In this document: positions 8,654 through 16,795 of the stretch, in pieces | Layout: the number at the start of each line of letters is the position of its first letter | How positions within the stretch are numbered: position 1 is the stretch's first letter | Assembly (NCBI RefSeq): GCF_002794255.1 | Contig: NZ_PGGW01000053.1 | Location: forward strand, 1 to 48,567 | Direction of reading: 5' to 3' | Length of the DNA: 48,567 nucleotides | Source of the DNA: Streptomyces carminius | Lineage (GTDB): Bacteria; Actinomycetota; Actinomycetes; Streptomycetales; Streptomycetaceae | Made by a program: the position numbers and the translations under genes | The notes under the pieces: model-generated | What the model saw: the letters and a program-made list of their open reading frames with translations, nothing else | Told to the model about the DNA's origin: nothing | The model's database searches: none

Positions 8654-9280
8654 TCAGAGGTGCGCGACGGGGGCGACCGTCGTCCCTGCCGCCGAAGCCG
8701 CCGCGGGCGCCGGGGCCGCGGGAGCGGAGACACGGCCGCGCGGCAGCGGATCCGGCCGGGGCAGCGGCTCCGGCGCGGGCAGCGGTGCGGGCGACGGCAG
8801 CGGCTCCTGGCGCGGCGTCCCGTCCGGCGCCCCCGCCCGCCTCCCCGGTGCCGCTGTCCGCGCCGGAACCGGAACCGGCACCGGCAGGGTGAACCACACC
8901 ACCTTGCCGGTGCCGTCGCGCTGGATCCGCATGCCCCAGCTGTCGCTGACCGCCGCCACCAGGGCCAGCCCGCGCCCGTGGGTGGCGAGGACTCCCGAGG
9001 GGTGCAGGGGAGGCATGTTCGGATCGTGGTCGCGTACGGAGACGGTCACCCGGCCGGGACGCAGCGCGATCTCCACGGTGCAGTGCCGGTCCGGGGCCAC
9101 ATGCCGGTGGACGTTGGCCAGCAGCTCGGTGACACCGAGGGCGGCCGGACGGACGAGGCCGTCCAGTTTCCAGTAGCGCAGCTGGGCGGAGACGATCCTG
9201 CGGACCTGGTCGGTCCGCGTGGGCAGGGCCTGGAACTCCACCGTCCGCTGCCGGTCGGACGTGCTGGGGTGGCTGATCAC
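8654..9280 (-). CDS. ATP-binding anti-sigma-type (HATPase_c) protein with Pro/Ala-rich tail
   Basis: A 208-residue protein of the RsbW/SpoIIAB-like histidine-kinase ATPase family abundant in streptomycetes. The first ~135 residues hold the fold: the N-box ALGVTELLANVHRH (about 45-60), the G1 region VSVRDHDPNMP, and the G2 box GVLATHGRGLALVAAVSDSWG. From about residue 135 the chain is a low-complexity Pro/Ala tail (VPVPVPARTA onward), which is longer than usual for the family. Such proteins bind or phosphorylate partner sigma factors or STAS antagonists; no sigma factor is adjacent. GTG 9280 follows GGGAG. It is downstream of a small unknown gene on the same strand (149-base gap) and may be controlled by a Crp-type site at 9367-9380. 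Confidence 0.85.
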   Translation of the reverse strand: MISHPSTSDRQRTVEFQALPTRTDQVRRIVSAQLRYWKLDGLVRPAALGVTELLANVHRHVAPDRHCTVEIALRPGRVTVSVRDHDPNMPPLHPSGVLATHGRGLALVAAVSDSWGMRIQRDGTGKVVWFTLPVPVPVPARTAAPGRRAGAPDGTPRQEPLPSPAPLPAPEPLPRPDPLPRGRVSAPAAPAPAAASAAGTTVAPVAHL

Positions 9281-9366
9281 GACTGCGGCTCCCTGATGGC
9301 GGTTGAGGGTCCGGACGACGGAGAGCGCGTCAAGCGTGCTGACGGCCGCTGTGACACAGCATCAGC

Positions 9367-9380
9367 GTGATTCACGTCAC
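9367..9380. promoter_or_regulatory. Candidate Crp-type operator
   Basis: GTGATTCACGTCAC is a perfect GTGA-N6-TCAC palindrome and also fits the GTG-N6-GNCAC form described for Streptomyces Crp. It lies 86 bases upstream of the HATPase start at 9280, in a patch of lower GC content, in a position suited to control that gene. Only the match is observed; binding is inferred. Confidence 0.4.
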
Positions 9381-9429
9381 AAAAGCGTGCAAGTCGGGCG
9401 TTTCTCGAGGAGTGAAGGACTCGCGCCGA

Positions 9430-9786
9430 CTACCGGCCGGCCGGCCGGTGGACCGGTCGGCCGACGGCGGCCCGCGGCTCCGCCGCGACCTGCGGCCCGC
9501 GGCCGGCGCGGGACCGGCGCAGCGTGGCCACGAGGGCGTCGCGCATCTGCCCCTTCAGCCGCAGTGCGTACCGGTTGCCGTTGAGCGTCGCCATCGCCAG
9601 GTCGGCGGTGGCGTACCACGGTCCGCTGATCCGGACCTGTTCCACCGGCGCGCTGTCGATCTCCCGGCCGTAGCTGGTCAGCAGCACCAGCCGGCCGTCG
9701 CGGACGACGACCTGCCCGGCCCGGGTGAGCGAACGCAGCCACCGCGCGATCCGTACACCGGTGGCACTGAACTCGGGTTCCGCCAC
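9430..9786 (-). CDS. Small conserved-looking protein of unknown function
   Basis: A 118-residue protein that I do not recognise. Residues 1-80 look like an ordered alpha/beta domain (GVRIARWLRSLTRAG, VVVRDGRLVLLTSYGREID, VRISGPWYATADLAMATLNGNRYALRL). The last ~30 residues are Arg/Ala/Pro-rich and may be poorly ordered. It has no membrane segment or cysteine pair. GTG 9786 is supported by GGGGAGG eight bases upstream. It precedes the HATPase gene on the same strand by 149 bases, so a link to anti-sigma signalling is possible but unproven. Codon bias is good, so I take it as a real gene. Confidence 0.65.
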   Translation of the reverse strand: MAEPEFSATGVRIARWLRSLTRAGQVVVRDGRLVLLTSYGREIDSAPVEQVRISGPWYATADLAMATLNGNRYALRLKGQMRDALVATLRRSRAGRGPQVAAEPRAAVGRPVHRPAGR

Positions 9787-10052
9787 GGCGCACCGCCTCC
9801 CCTCTCGTCACCGCCGGCCCGCGGTCGCGCGGACCGTCCTCGGCGCCACCCCCACCGGGTGCCCCTGCTCAGAAAGTCTGCACGCCTCCCCGCCGGTGCG
9901 CCAGAGCGCGGGCAGTCCTCCGCGGGGCCTTCGGGCGGCGGCCCCGCGGGACACCGCGCGTACGGTCCCGGCAGGCGCCCCGTGCGCACCTCCCGGCCGG
10001 TCCCCTCCCGAAACCCCCGGAGCCCCCGGAGCCCGCTTCGGCCCCCGAGGGC

Positions 10053-10898
10053 TCAGAGCTCCCCCCGCGCCTCCCGGTCCGTGCCCGCCACCACCAGTTC
10101 CGGCAGTTGCTCACGGATCTCCGCGCGGACCGCCTCCGGCATCCCGCCGTCGGTCACCAGGGTGTCCACCTCGGCCAGCGAGGCGAACGAACTCAGCCCC
10201 ACCGTCCCCCACTTGGTGTGGTCCGCGACCACCACCACCCGGCGCGCGGAGCGCACCAGCCGGCGGTTGGTCTCGGCCTCGGCCAGATTGGGCGTGGACA
10301 GCCCGGCCCGGGTGGATATCCCGTGCACCCCCAGGAACAGCACGTCGAAGTGGAGGGAGCGGATCGCCGCGTCCGCCACCGGCCCCACCAGGGAGTCGGA
10401 CGGGGTGCGCACCCCGCCGGTGAGCACCACGGTCGCCGCGCCCGCGGGGACGCCGCGCGGGCCGCCGTCCGCGCGCTGCGCGGCGTGGAAGACGTCCGCG
10501 ACCCGCAGCGAGTTGGTCACCACCGTCAGCTCCGGGACGTCCAGCAGATGCTGGGCCAGGGCGTACGTCGTCGTCCCGCCCGACAGCGCGATGGCGCCAC
10601 CCGGGGCCACCATCGACGCCGCCGTCCGCGCGATGTCCTTCTTGGCGCCCAGTTCCAGCGCCGACTTCGCCTCGAAACCCGGTTCGTGGGTGCTCGCTCC
10701 CGACACCGGCACCGCGCCGCCGTGCACCTTCTCCAGCACACCCTGCCGGGCCAGCGCGTCCAGGTCCCGGCGCACCGTCATGTCGGAGACGTTCAGTCTG
10801 CGGGTCAGCTCGTTGACCCGCACCCCGCCGCGGCGCCTGACCTCCTCCAGGATGAGCGCACGACGCTGCTCCGCCAGGAGGTTGTGGTTGTCGCTCAC
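10053..10898 (-). CDS. DeoR/GlpR family transcriptional regulator
   Basis: A 281-residue repressor of sugar or sugar-alcohol catabolism, typically relieved by a sugar phosphate. The N-terminal DeoR helix-turn-helix covers residues 8-60 (EQRRALILEEVRRRGGVRVNELTRRLNVSDMTVRRDLDALARQGVLEKVHGGA). The DeoRC sensor domain follows, with ALSGGTTTYALAQHL as the phosphosugar loop and VVVADHTKWG, the conserved (A)DhxK motif. GTG 10898 is chosen because SDNHNLLAEQRR is the usual family start; a GAGAGGA lies 11 bases upstream. No sugar operon is adjacent. It is divergent from the large membrane hydrolase at 11122, and three direct repeats sit in the shared promoter region. Confidence 0.92.
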   Translation of the reverse strand: MSDNHNLLAEQRRALILEEVRRRGGVRVNELTRRLNVSDMTVRRDLDALARQGVLEKVHGGAVPVSGASTHEPGFEAKSALELGAKKDIARTAASMVAPGGAIALSGGTTTYALAQHLLDVPELTVVTNSLRVADVFHAAQRADGGPRGVPAGAATVVLTGGVRTPSDSLVGPVADAAIRSLHFDVLFLGVHGISTRAGLSTPNLAEAETNRRLVRSARRVVVVADHTKWGTVGLSSFASLAEVDTLVTDGGMPEAVRAEIREQLPELVVAGTDREARGEL

Positions 10899-10928
10899 CT
10901 GCTGGACCGTCCTCTCTCGTCTGCGGGC

Positions 10929-10964
10929 GTCGTACGGAGCGCGTCGTACGGGGCAGTCGTACGG
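10929..10964. repeat. Three direct repeats GTCGTACGG upstream of the DeoR gene
   Basis: GTCGTACGG occurs at 10929-10937, 10943-10951 and 10956-10964, with start-to-start spacings of 14 and 13 bases. Each has a palindromic CGTACG core. They lie 31-66 bases upstream of the DeoR start, where an autoregulatory operator would be expected; DeoR-family operators are often short repeated elements. Confidence 0.5.
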
Positions 10965-11121
10965 GCAACTGTTCGGCCCCATCCTTCCACGGCGCACGGG
11001 CCGTCCCCGAGGCACGATTGTGACGCCCGGGTCCGCCGGTCGGGCTGCGGACGGACCGCCGCGGCCGCCATCCTGGAACCGGCGGCACGCGGGGCGCACA
11101 CGGCACACACCTGGGGGCAGC

Positions 11122-13557
11122 GTGGCGGAGAACCGGCCGGGAACACCGGCCAGCACACCCGGTACACCCGGCGCGTTCCGGGCCTCCGGCGCACCGGCGC
11201 TGGAACTCCTCGTGCACGGCGTCGGAGGCACCACACCGCAGGAGATGCTCGGCGATCCGCGCACCGTGCGGATCGCCGGCGACGACACGGCGGGCATCCA
11301 CCGCCGCACCGCCGACGCGGACGCCGAGAGCCGCCGTCCGGAGCACCAGCACCGCGGCCGGCACCCGGACGGCGCCGGGGAGGACGCCGGCCGGCCGATC
11401 CCCGAGGCGTACTGCTGGTCCAACCTCACCTCCGGCAACAGCGCCCGCGCCCTGTGGCTGCTCCTGCTGCCGTTCATGGTCGCCAACATCGCCCACTGGA
11501 TGCGGCCCGCCGCTCCCGCCCGCCACGCGGCCCAGCGGCTCTACGACGTCCTGGTCCGCCTGGTGGCCCTCTCCCTGACCGTGCTGCTCACCGCGGCCGC
11601 CTGCGAGGTGGCACTCGACCTGGTGGCCTGGCAGTGCGCCGCCGCCGAGCACTGCGCGGCCGGCAAGCCCTGGCTCGGGCCGCTCACCGGGGGCTGGTGG
11701 GCGCAGCCCGGCCGCCGGCTCGTCCTCGCCGCGGCGGCGCCCGTCGCGCTCACCGCGCTGCTGTGGTGGCTGTCGCACCGCACCTGGAGCGCCTACGAGT
11801 CCGCCTCGCCGCCGCCGCGCCCGCCGGGCCCCGTCCGGCCGCTGCCCGGCGGTGAGCGGCCCGCGCTGTCCCTGCCCGGCTTCTGGTACGGCCGCCGGCT
11901 GGTGTCCCGGCTGCGCGCCGCCCACACCGCCGCCGGACTGCTGACGGTGGCCGCCGCCCTGCTGGTCCCCGCCCTCGGACACGACCGGCGGCCCGGCGGG
12001 GGAGGGGCGGCGGCCGTCTGGGGCTGGACACTGGCCGCCGCGGTCGCGGCGGGCTGGGCGGCGGTCGTGGTGGTCGTGGCGCGCCGGGGCCGCACCGAGG
12101 CGGAACCGGACGAACGGACCGACCGGTGGGCGTCGAAGGTGCTGCCGGGCGCCGCGCTGGGCGTGCTGGCACTGGTCGCCGGGTACGCCGCCTGGTCCCG
12201 CCCGGAGTGGTCCGCCGCGGCCCGGCTGCCCGGCACCGGGGTGTTCGCGTGGCTCATGTTGCTGCAGGGCGTGCTGGTGACCGCGCTGGCCGGGACCGCC
12301 TGCGTACTGCACCGGGCCGCGCCGCCGGAGGGCTGCGCGGGGCGGTGCGCCATGGGCGGACTCGGCGGCGCCGCGGCCGCCTTACTCGCGTGCGGTCTGG
12401 GCGGGGTGCTGACCGGCGGGACCGCCCAGCGGGTCGCGGACTGGCTGGACCGGGGCGGCACCCCGGGGGTGGCCGGCGGCGCCGTCGCCGGGCCGCCGGT
12501 GCTGCTGAGCTGGCAGGCCGCGGTGATCCCCGTGCTGCTGCTGGTCGTGGTGGTCTTCGCGGGGTACGCCGCGGCGCGGACGTGGCACCTCTGCCGCCGG
12601 ATCGCCCCGGGCGTCGTCGGCTCCTACGAGGGGGAGCGGCGCGAATCGGTCTCCCGCAGCAGACGGATCGCCCGCGCCGTCGCCCGCGCCCGGCTGACCG
12701 ACTCCACGCCCGCCCTGGCCGCCGCCGTCACCGCCGCCACCCTGCTGCTGGGGACGGGCGCACTGGCGGGCGCCGCGCTCACCGGGACCCCGCCCGGACC
12801 TGCCGCGGACACCTGGCCCGGCCCGCTGCCCGCGCTCGCCGACACCGTCCAGTCACTCGGCTCCTGGCTGATGGGCGCCATGGTGCTGCTGCTGGTGGCG
12901 ATGGGCCGCCGCGCCTACCGCGACGCCGCCGCCCGCCGCACCGTCGGCATCCTGTGGGACGTGGGCACCTTCTGGCCGCGCGCCGCGCACCCCTTCGCGC
13001 CGCCCTGCTACGCCGAGCGCGCGGTGCCGGACCTGACCTGGCGGATGTACGCCTGGACCGGGCTCACCGGCGGCCGGCTGGTCATCTCCGGGCACTCCCA
13101 GGGCAGTGTGCTGGCCGCCGCGGCCGTCTGGCAGCTCGACCCGGCCACCCGCGGCCGGGTCGCGCTGCTCACCTACGGCTCCCCGCTGGAGCGGCTCTAC
13201 GGGCGCTGGTTCCCGGCCTGCTTCGGTCCCGGCCCGCTGAACGCGCTGGCGGGGGAGGTGGACTGCTGGCGGAACCTGTGGCGGCTCACCGACCCGATCG
13301 GGGGCCCGGTGCTGGTCGGCGGGGACGGCGGGGACGGCGCCCCGCCGGTCGACCGCGGTCCGCTGAAGGACCCGCTGCACTACGGCCGCAGCATGGAGCA
13401 CCCGCTGCCCGCGCCGATCCTGGGACACGGCGAGTACCAGGCCGACCCCGTCTTCGGCGCCGAGCGGGCGGCGCTGCTGGACCGGCTGGCCGGGGCGGGG
13501 CGGAGGCCCGCCGTCCCCGGGCAGGCCGGGCCGCTCGCGCCGCGGCCCGGATCCTGA
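11122..13557 (+). CDS. Large integral membrane protein with split alpha/beta-hydrolase motifs
   Basis: An 811-residue membrane protein. Near the N-terminus is LELLVHGVGGTTPQEML (His32-Gly33), the oxyanion-hole strand of lipase-like alpha/beta hydrolases. About 620 residues later comes GGRLVISGHSQGSVLAAAAV, a nucleophile elbow with Ser659, and then a lipase-like C-terminal segment (LLTYGSPLERLYGRWFP, ending LGHGEYQADP with a plausible catalytic His). Between them are roughly ten hydrophobic segments (residues ~110-620). The reading is that a membrane domain is inserted into a hydrolase fold. GTG 11122 follows GGGGG; the frame is open far upstream, but that part is antisense to other genes. One TTA leucine codon occurs at 12382-12384, so translation may depend on the bldA tRNA. 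Substrate unknown. Confidence 0.8.
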   Translation: MAENRPGTPASTPGTPGAFRASGAPALELLVHGVGGTTPQEMLGDPRTVRIAGDDTAGIHRRTADADAESRRPEHQHRGRHPDGAGEDAGRPIPEAYCWSNLTSGNSARALWLLLLPFMVANIAHWMRPAAPARHAAQRLYDVLVRLVALSLTVLLTAAACEVALDLVAWQCAAAEHCAAGKPWLGPLTGGWWAQPGRRLVLAAAAPVALTALLWWLSHRTWSAYESASPPPRPPGPVRPLPGGERPALSLPGFWYGRRLVSRLRAAHTAAGLLTVAAALLVPALGHDRRPGGGGAAAVWGWTLAAAVAAGWAAVVVVVARRGRTEAEPDERTDRWASKVLPGAALGVLALVAGYAAWSRPEWSAAARLPGTGVFAWLMLLQGVLVTALAGTACVLHRAAPPEGCAGRCAMGGLGGAAAALLACGLGGVLTGGTAQRVADWLDRGGTPGVAGGAVAGPPVLLSWQAAVIPVLLLVVVVFAGYAAARTWHLCRRIAPGVVGSYEGERRESVSRSRRIARAVARARLTDSTPALAAAVTAATLLLGTGALAGAALTGTPPGPAADTWPGPLPALADTVQSLGSWLMGAMVLLLVAMGRRAYRDAAARRTVGILWDVGTFWPRAAHPFAPPCYAERAVPDLTWRMYAWTGLTGGRLVISGHSQGSVLAAAAVWQLDPATRGRVALLTYGSPLERLYGRWFPACFGPGPLNALAGEVDCWRNLWRLTDPIGGPVLVGGDGGDGAPPVDRGPLKDPLHYGRSMEHPLPAPILGHGEYQADPVFGAERAALLDRLAGAGRRPAVPGQAGPLAPRPGS

Positions 13558-13585
13558 GGACCGGCCACCGGCGCAGGCGGGGGAA

Positions 13586-13604
13586 CCCGGGGCCGGGCCC
13601 CGGG
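13586..13604. terminator. Bidirectional hairpin between convergent genes
   Basis: CCCGGGGCC and GGCCCCGGG are perfect 9-bp arms around a single central base (the real loop would open to 3-5 bases). It sits in the 56-base gap between the convergent ends of the membrane hydrolase and the beta-helix/AAA gene, where it could serve both transcripts. Confidence 0.6.
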
Positions 13605-13613
13605 GCCGCGCGG

Positions 13614-16049
13614 TCAGTGCGCCGGGGAGCCCGGCAGGTCCTCCGGGTGCAGCAGGGTCAGGTCGTCGGTGTCCGGGTCGGCCAGCTGGGCGACCCGGCC
13701 CGCGTGCCGCTCGACCATGGCCTCGAAGGTCTGCCGCGCGGTGCGGCCGTTGCCGAACGAGGGCCCCTTGGGAAGCTCGGTGAAGTACTTCAGCAGCGAC
13801 TCGGCCGTACCCGGCGCGAGCCGGTACTCCTGCTCCTCCGCCTGCTGCTCGACGATCCGCAGCAGTTCCCCGGGCGCGTAGTCGCCGAACGTGATGGTCC
13901 GTGAGAAGCGCGAGGCCACCCCGGGATTGACGTCCAGGAAGCGCCGCATCTCCGCGGTGTACCCCGCGGCGATGACGACCACCTCGTCGCGGTGGTCCTC
14001 CATCAGCTTCACCAGGGTGTCGATCGCCTCCCGGCCGAAGTCCCGCCCGGAGTCCTCCGGGGAGAGGGCGTACGCCTCGTCGATGAACAGCACGCCGCCG
14101 CGGGCCCGGTCGAACGCCTCCTGGGTGCGGATCGCCGTCGAACCGATGTGCTCGCCGACCAGGTCCACCCGGGACACCTCCACCAGATGACCGCGCTCCA
14201 GCACGCCCAGCGAGTGGAGGATCTCCCCGTAGAGCCGGGCGACCGTGGTCTTGCCGGTGCCGGGGGAGCCGGTGAACACCAGGTGCCTGCGCACCGAGGC
14301 GGCCTTGAGCCCGGCCTCGCGGCGCCTGCGGCCCACCTCGATCATGTCGGTGAGGGCCCGCACCTCCCGTTTGACGCTCTCCAGCCCCACCAGCGCGTCG
14401 AGTTCGCCCAGCACCTCCTTCGCCGGCCGCGCGGGCTTCCCGGCCGCCTCCCCGGCACCGGCGTCCGGGCCGGAGGAAGCGTCGGACGGGCCGGCGGGCG
14501 AAGCGGCCGACTGCTGGGGTATGCCGCCGAGCAGGCCGGTGTTCCGGACGACGGGGGCGGGCTCGGGAACGGCCGGCGCGGCGCTCTCGTCACTGGTGCA
14601 GTCCTCGACGACGGCTCCCCCGTCGGCGAACTCGTAACCGCCGCGCGCGCAGCGCTCGGTGCGGCAGCGGCGCAGTGTGGCCCGGCAGCCGTCGATCACG
14701 TGGAAGCCGTACCCCCGGGAACCGGTCACCCGGCAGCCGGTGAAGGTGCCCCGGCCCTCGGCGGAGACGTAGAAGCCCGCCTCGGCCGGACCGGTCACGG
14801 TGCACTGCTCGACCTGGGGGTCGGCGCCCTTGGTGACGATCACGCCCGTCCCCGCGTCGTCGATCGTGCAGCTCGCCAGCGTCCCGCCGCTGCCGTGGTC
14901 GCGGAACCAGGCGCCGGTCGCGGCCTGGCGGATGCGGCAGTCGTCCAGCTCCACCGTACCGCCGTCGCTCACCGACACCGCGGTGTTGCGCACCTGCGTC
15001 AGATCGCTGTCCAGGACGTCGGCCCGCGACCCCCGGTCCAGGACGAACAGTGCGTCCGGCACGTCCTGCACCCGGCAGGAGTCCAGTACCGCCGATGCGC
15101 CGTCGCTGATCCACACCGCCGGGTAGTCGCCGGTGCTCTCCCTGATCTCGCACCGGTTGGCGTCCACCCGGGTGCCCGGGTCCCACACCGACAGGCCGTT
15201 GCGGCCGAAGCGGCGCACCGTGGAGCGGGTCAGCGTCAGCACCGAGCGGGAACGCAGGTCGACCGCGTTCTCCGGGATGTCGTGGATCTCGCAGTCGGCG
15301 AGGGTGAGCACGGCGTCGGTGTCCAGGGTGACGCCGTCGGCGGAGGTGCGGTGCACCCGGCAGTCGGTGAGGTGGCCCGAGGCTCGGGAGGCGACCCGCA
15401 CCCCGGCCCCCTTGATCTCGTACAGTTCGCAGCCGACGGCCTCCACCGTGCTGCCCTCCCCGGTCAGCGACAGCCCGGCGCCCGAGGCGTGGTGGATCCG
15501 GCAGCGCTCCAGCCGGGGGGAGGCGCCGTCGTGCACCGCGATCCCGGACTGTCCGGCCGCGACGATCTCGCACTCCTCGAACAGCCCGCCCGCGCCGCCC
15601 CCGACGCTGATGCCCACTCCCGCCGGGTTGTCCACGGTGCAGCGGCGCAGGGTCGGCCGGGCACCGGCGCGCACCTCGACACCGGCGGCCGAGCGCGTCA
15701 CCACCCGCAGTCCGGACAGCTCCGCGACGCAGTCCTCGACCAGCACCGCGGGCGCCGCCGCGTCCTGTCCCTCGATCTGCAGGTCCTTCACGACCGCGGT
15801 GGCGCGCACGGTCAGGGCCACCCCGTCGGCCGGGGCGATCCGCACCGAGCCGCCGGCCGCGCGTTCGGGGCCGCGCAGGGTGACGGCGCGTTCGATCACC
15901 AGGTTCTCGCGGTAGGTGCCGGGGGAGACGGTCAGTACGTCACCGTCGCCCGCGGCCTGCAGGGCGGCGGAGAGGGAGGCGTAGTCGCCCGTGCGGCGCC
16001 GCCACCGCGATGTGCCGGTGTACGTCACCTGGACCGAGCCCTCTGCCAT
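13614..16049 (-). CDS. Right-handed beta-helix repeat protein fused to CbxX/CfqX-type AAA+ ATPase
   Basis: An 811-residue two-part protein. Residues ~15-480 are parallel beta-helix repeats of about 22-23 residues, with recurring short strands and Cys-rich turns (TLRRCTV, LFEECEI, RLERCRI, HLTDCRV, VLDSCRV, VEQCTV). It opens with the pectate-lyase-like YASLSAALQAAGDGDVLTV. A Pro/Ala/Ser/Gly linker (~486-545) leads to an AAA+ domain. That domain has Walker A GSPGTGKTT near residue 600, Walker B GVLFIDEAYAL near 657, sensor 1 VVIAAGY and the arginine finger region NPGVASRF, all typical of the CbxX/EccA subgroup. EccA-like AAA+ proteins serve type VII secretion; no ESX genes are nearby, so the role is open. 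ATG 16049 begins the beta-helix; further upstream the frame is antisense to another gene. Confidence 0.9.
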   Translation of the reverse strand: MAEGSVQVTYTGTSRWRRRTGDYASLSAALQAAGDGDVLTVSPGTYRENLVIERAVTLRGPERAAGGSVRIAPADGVALTVRATAVVKDLQIEGQDAAAPAVLVEDCVAELSGLRVVTRSAAGVEVRAGARPTLRRCTVDNPAGVGISVGGGAGGLFEECEIVAAGQSGIAVHDGASPRLERCRIHHASGAGLSLTGEGSTVEAVGCELYEIKGAGVRVASRASGHLTDCRVHRTSADGVTLDTDAVLTLADCEIHDIPENAVDLRSRSVLTLTRSTVRRFGRNGLSVWDPGTRVDANRCEIRESTGDYPAVWISDGASAVLDSCRVQDVPDALFVLDRGSRADVLDSDLTQVRNTAVSVSDGGTVELDDCRIRQAATGAWFRDHGSGGTLASCTIDDAGTGVIVTKGADPQVEQCTVTGPAEAGFYVSAEGRGTFTGCRVTGSRGYGFHVIDGCRATLRRCRTERCARGGYEFADGGAVVEDCTSDESAAPAVPEPAPVVRNTGLLGGIPQQSAASPAGPSDASSGPDAGAGEAAGKPARPAKEVLGELDALVGLESVKREVRALTDMIEVGRRRREAGLKAASVRRHLVFTGSPGTGKTTVARLYGEILHSLGVLERGHLVEVSRVDLVGEHIGSTAIRTQEAFDRARGGVLFIDEAYALSPEDSGRDFGREAIDTLVKLMEDHRDEVVVIAAGYTAEMRRFLDVNPGVASRFSRTITFGDYAPGELLRIVEQQAEEQEYRLAPGTAESLLKYFTELPKGPSFGNGRTARQTFEAMVERHAGRVAQLADPDTDDLTLLHPEDLPGSPAH

Positions 16050-16139
16050 GAACAGCCTTGCCCCAAACCTCGTGCGAACGTCGATCGCGCTGCCGTCTGC
16101 CGGATGCACCACCGTAGCGTGTGCCGGACCGATGGGATG

Positions 16140-16179
16140 ACCGGTCCGCCCTCCCGGGGAACCCGGGGGGCGGACCGGT
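16140..16179 (-). terminator. Strong hairpin after the Rv1733c-like gene
   Basis: The 12-bp arms ACCGGTCCGCCC / GGGCGGACCGGT extend, after one bulged T, into CCCGGG / CCCGGG around a GAA loop. It lies directly after the stop of the minus-strand gene at 16202 and before the start of the beta-helix/AAA gene, so it probably separates these two same-strand genes. Confidence 0.7.
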
Positions 16180-16201
16180 GCCGTGTCCGCCGGGAGAGGG
16201 C

Positions 16202-16795
16202 TCAGCCGACGTGGCCGGCGCACCCCCGGCCGGGGTCGGTGCGGGCCCACTCCTCGTCCCAGCGGGCGAGGCGCCGGGCCCGCAGCCGCCGCAGCGCCGA
16301 CCGCCGCAGGAGCTCCACCGCTCCGGCCGCGGCGCCTCCCGCGCCGATCCCGGCGAGGGCGGTGTGCGTGGCGACGGCGGCCGGGTCCAGGGGGCGTGTG
16401 GTGGGCAGGCCGCGGGAGTCGATCCAGACGCGCAGTCGTTCCCCGGGCCCGGCCGCCCGGTCGGCGGTGACCGTGCCCGCGTGGGCGCGGCCGTCGGGCG
16501 CCGTCCAGGTGGCGGTCACCCGGTGGCCGGCCTCCGGCCCGTCTCCGGGGACCGGCCGCGCGGTGGACGGGTCCACCGTCGCCCACACCTGCCGCCGCTC
16601 CCGGTGCTGCTCGCGCGCGGTCTCGGCCAGCGCCTCGTGCGCGGCCCGGCCGCCCCACCCGGCGGCGGCCGGTACGGCCAGGACGATCAGCAGCACGGCG
16701 GCCAGTGCCAGCCTGCCCTCGGCCCGGTCGGCACTCCGGTGCAGCGGACCGCGCCGCCGGTGCCACAACCCGGTGATCGCCCACACGGGCCCCAC
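16202..16795 (-). CDS. Rv1733c-like two-helix membrane protein
   Basis: A 197-residue protein with the layout of the actinobacterial Rv1733c family. A short Arg-rich cytosolic start is followed by a membrane helix at ~25-45 (LALAAVLLIVLAVPAAAGW), an extracytoplasmic domain of ~100 residues (QVWATVDPSTARPV, ATWTAPDGRAHAGTVTAD, RVWIDSRGLPTTRPLD), a second helix at ~150-172, and an Arg-rich C-terminus with WDEEWARTDPGRG. Function in streptomycetes is unknown; it is probably an envelope protein. GTG 16795 is preferred because GGAG sits 10 bases before it; GTG 16786 in the same frame is the alternative. Hairpin 16140-16179 follows its stop. Confidence 0.82.
   Translation of the reverse strand: MGPVWAITGLWHRRRGPLHRSADRAEGRLALAAVLLIVLAVPAAAGWGGRAAHEALAETAREQHRERRQVWATVDPSTARPVPGDGPEAGHRVTATWTAPDGRAHAGTVTADRAAGPGERLRVWIDSRGLPTTRPLDPAAVATHTALAGIGAGGAAAGAVELLRRSALRRLRARRLARWDEEWARTDPGRGCAGHVG

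Noticed and set aside
9367..11121. A long in-frame upstream extension of the membrane hydrolase.
   Set aside because: It overlaps the DeoR gene antisense and is Arg/Pro/Ser-rich. GTG 11122 has a ribosome site and begins a sensible protein.
10111..12312. A 733-codon minus-strand frame.
   Set aside because: It overlaps the DeoR gene in the wrong frame and the membrane hydrolase antisense, with low-complexity composition.
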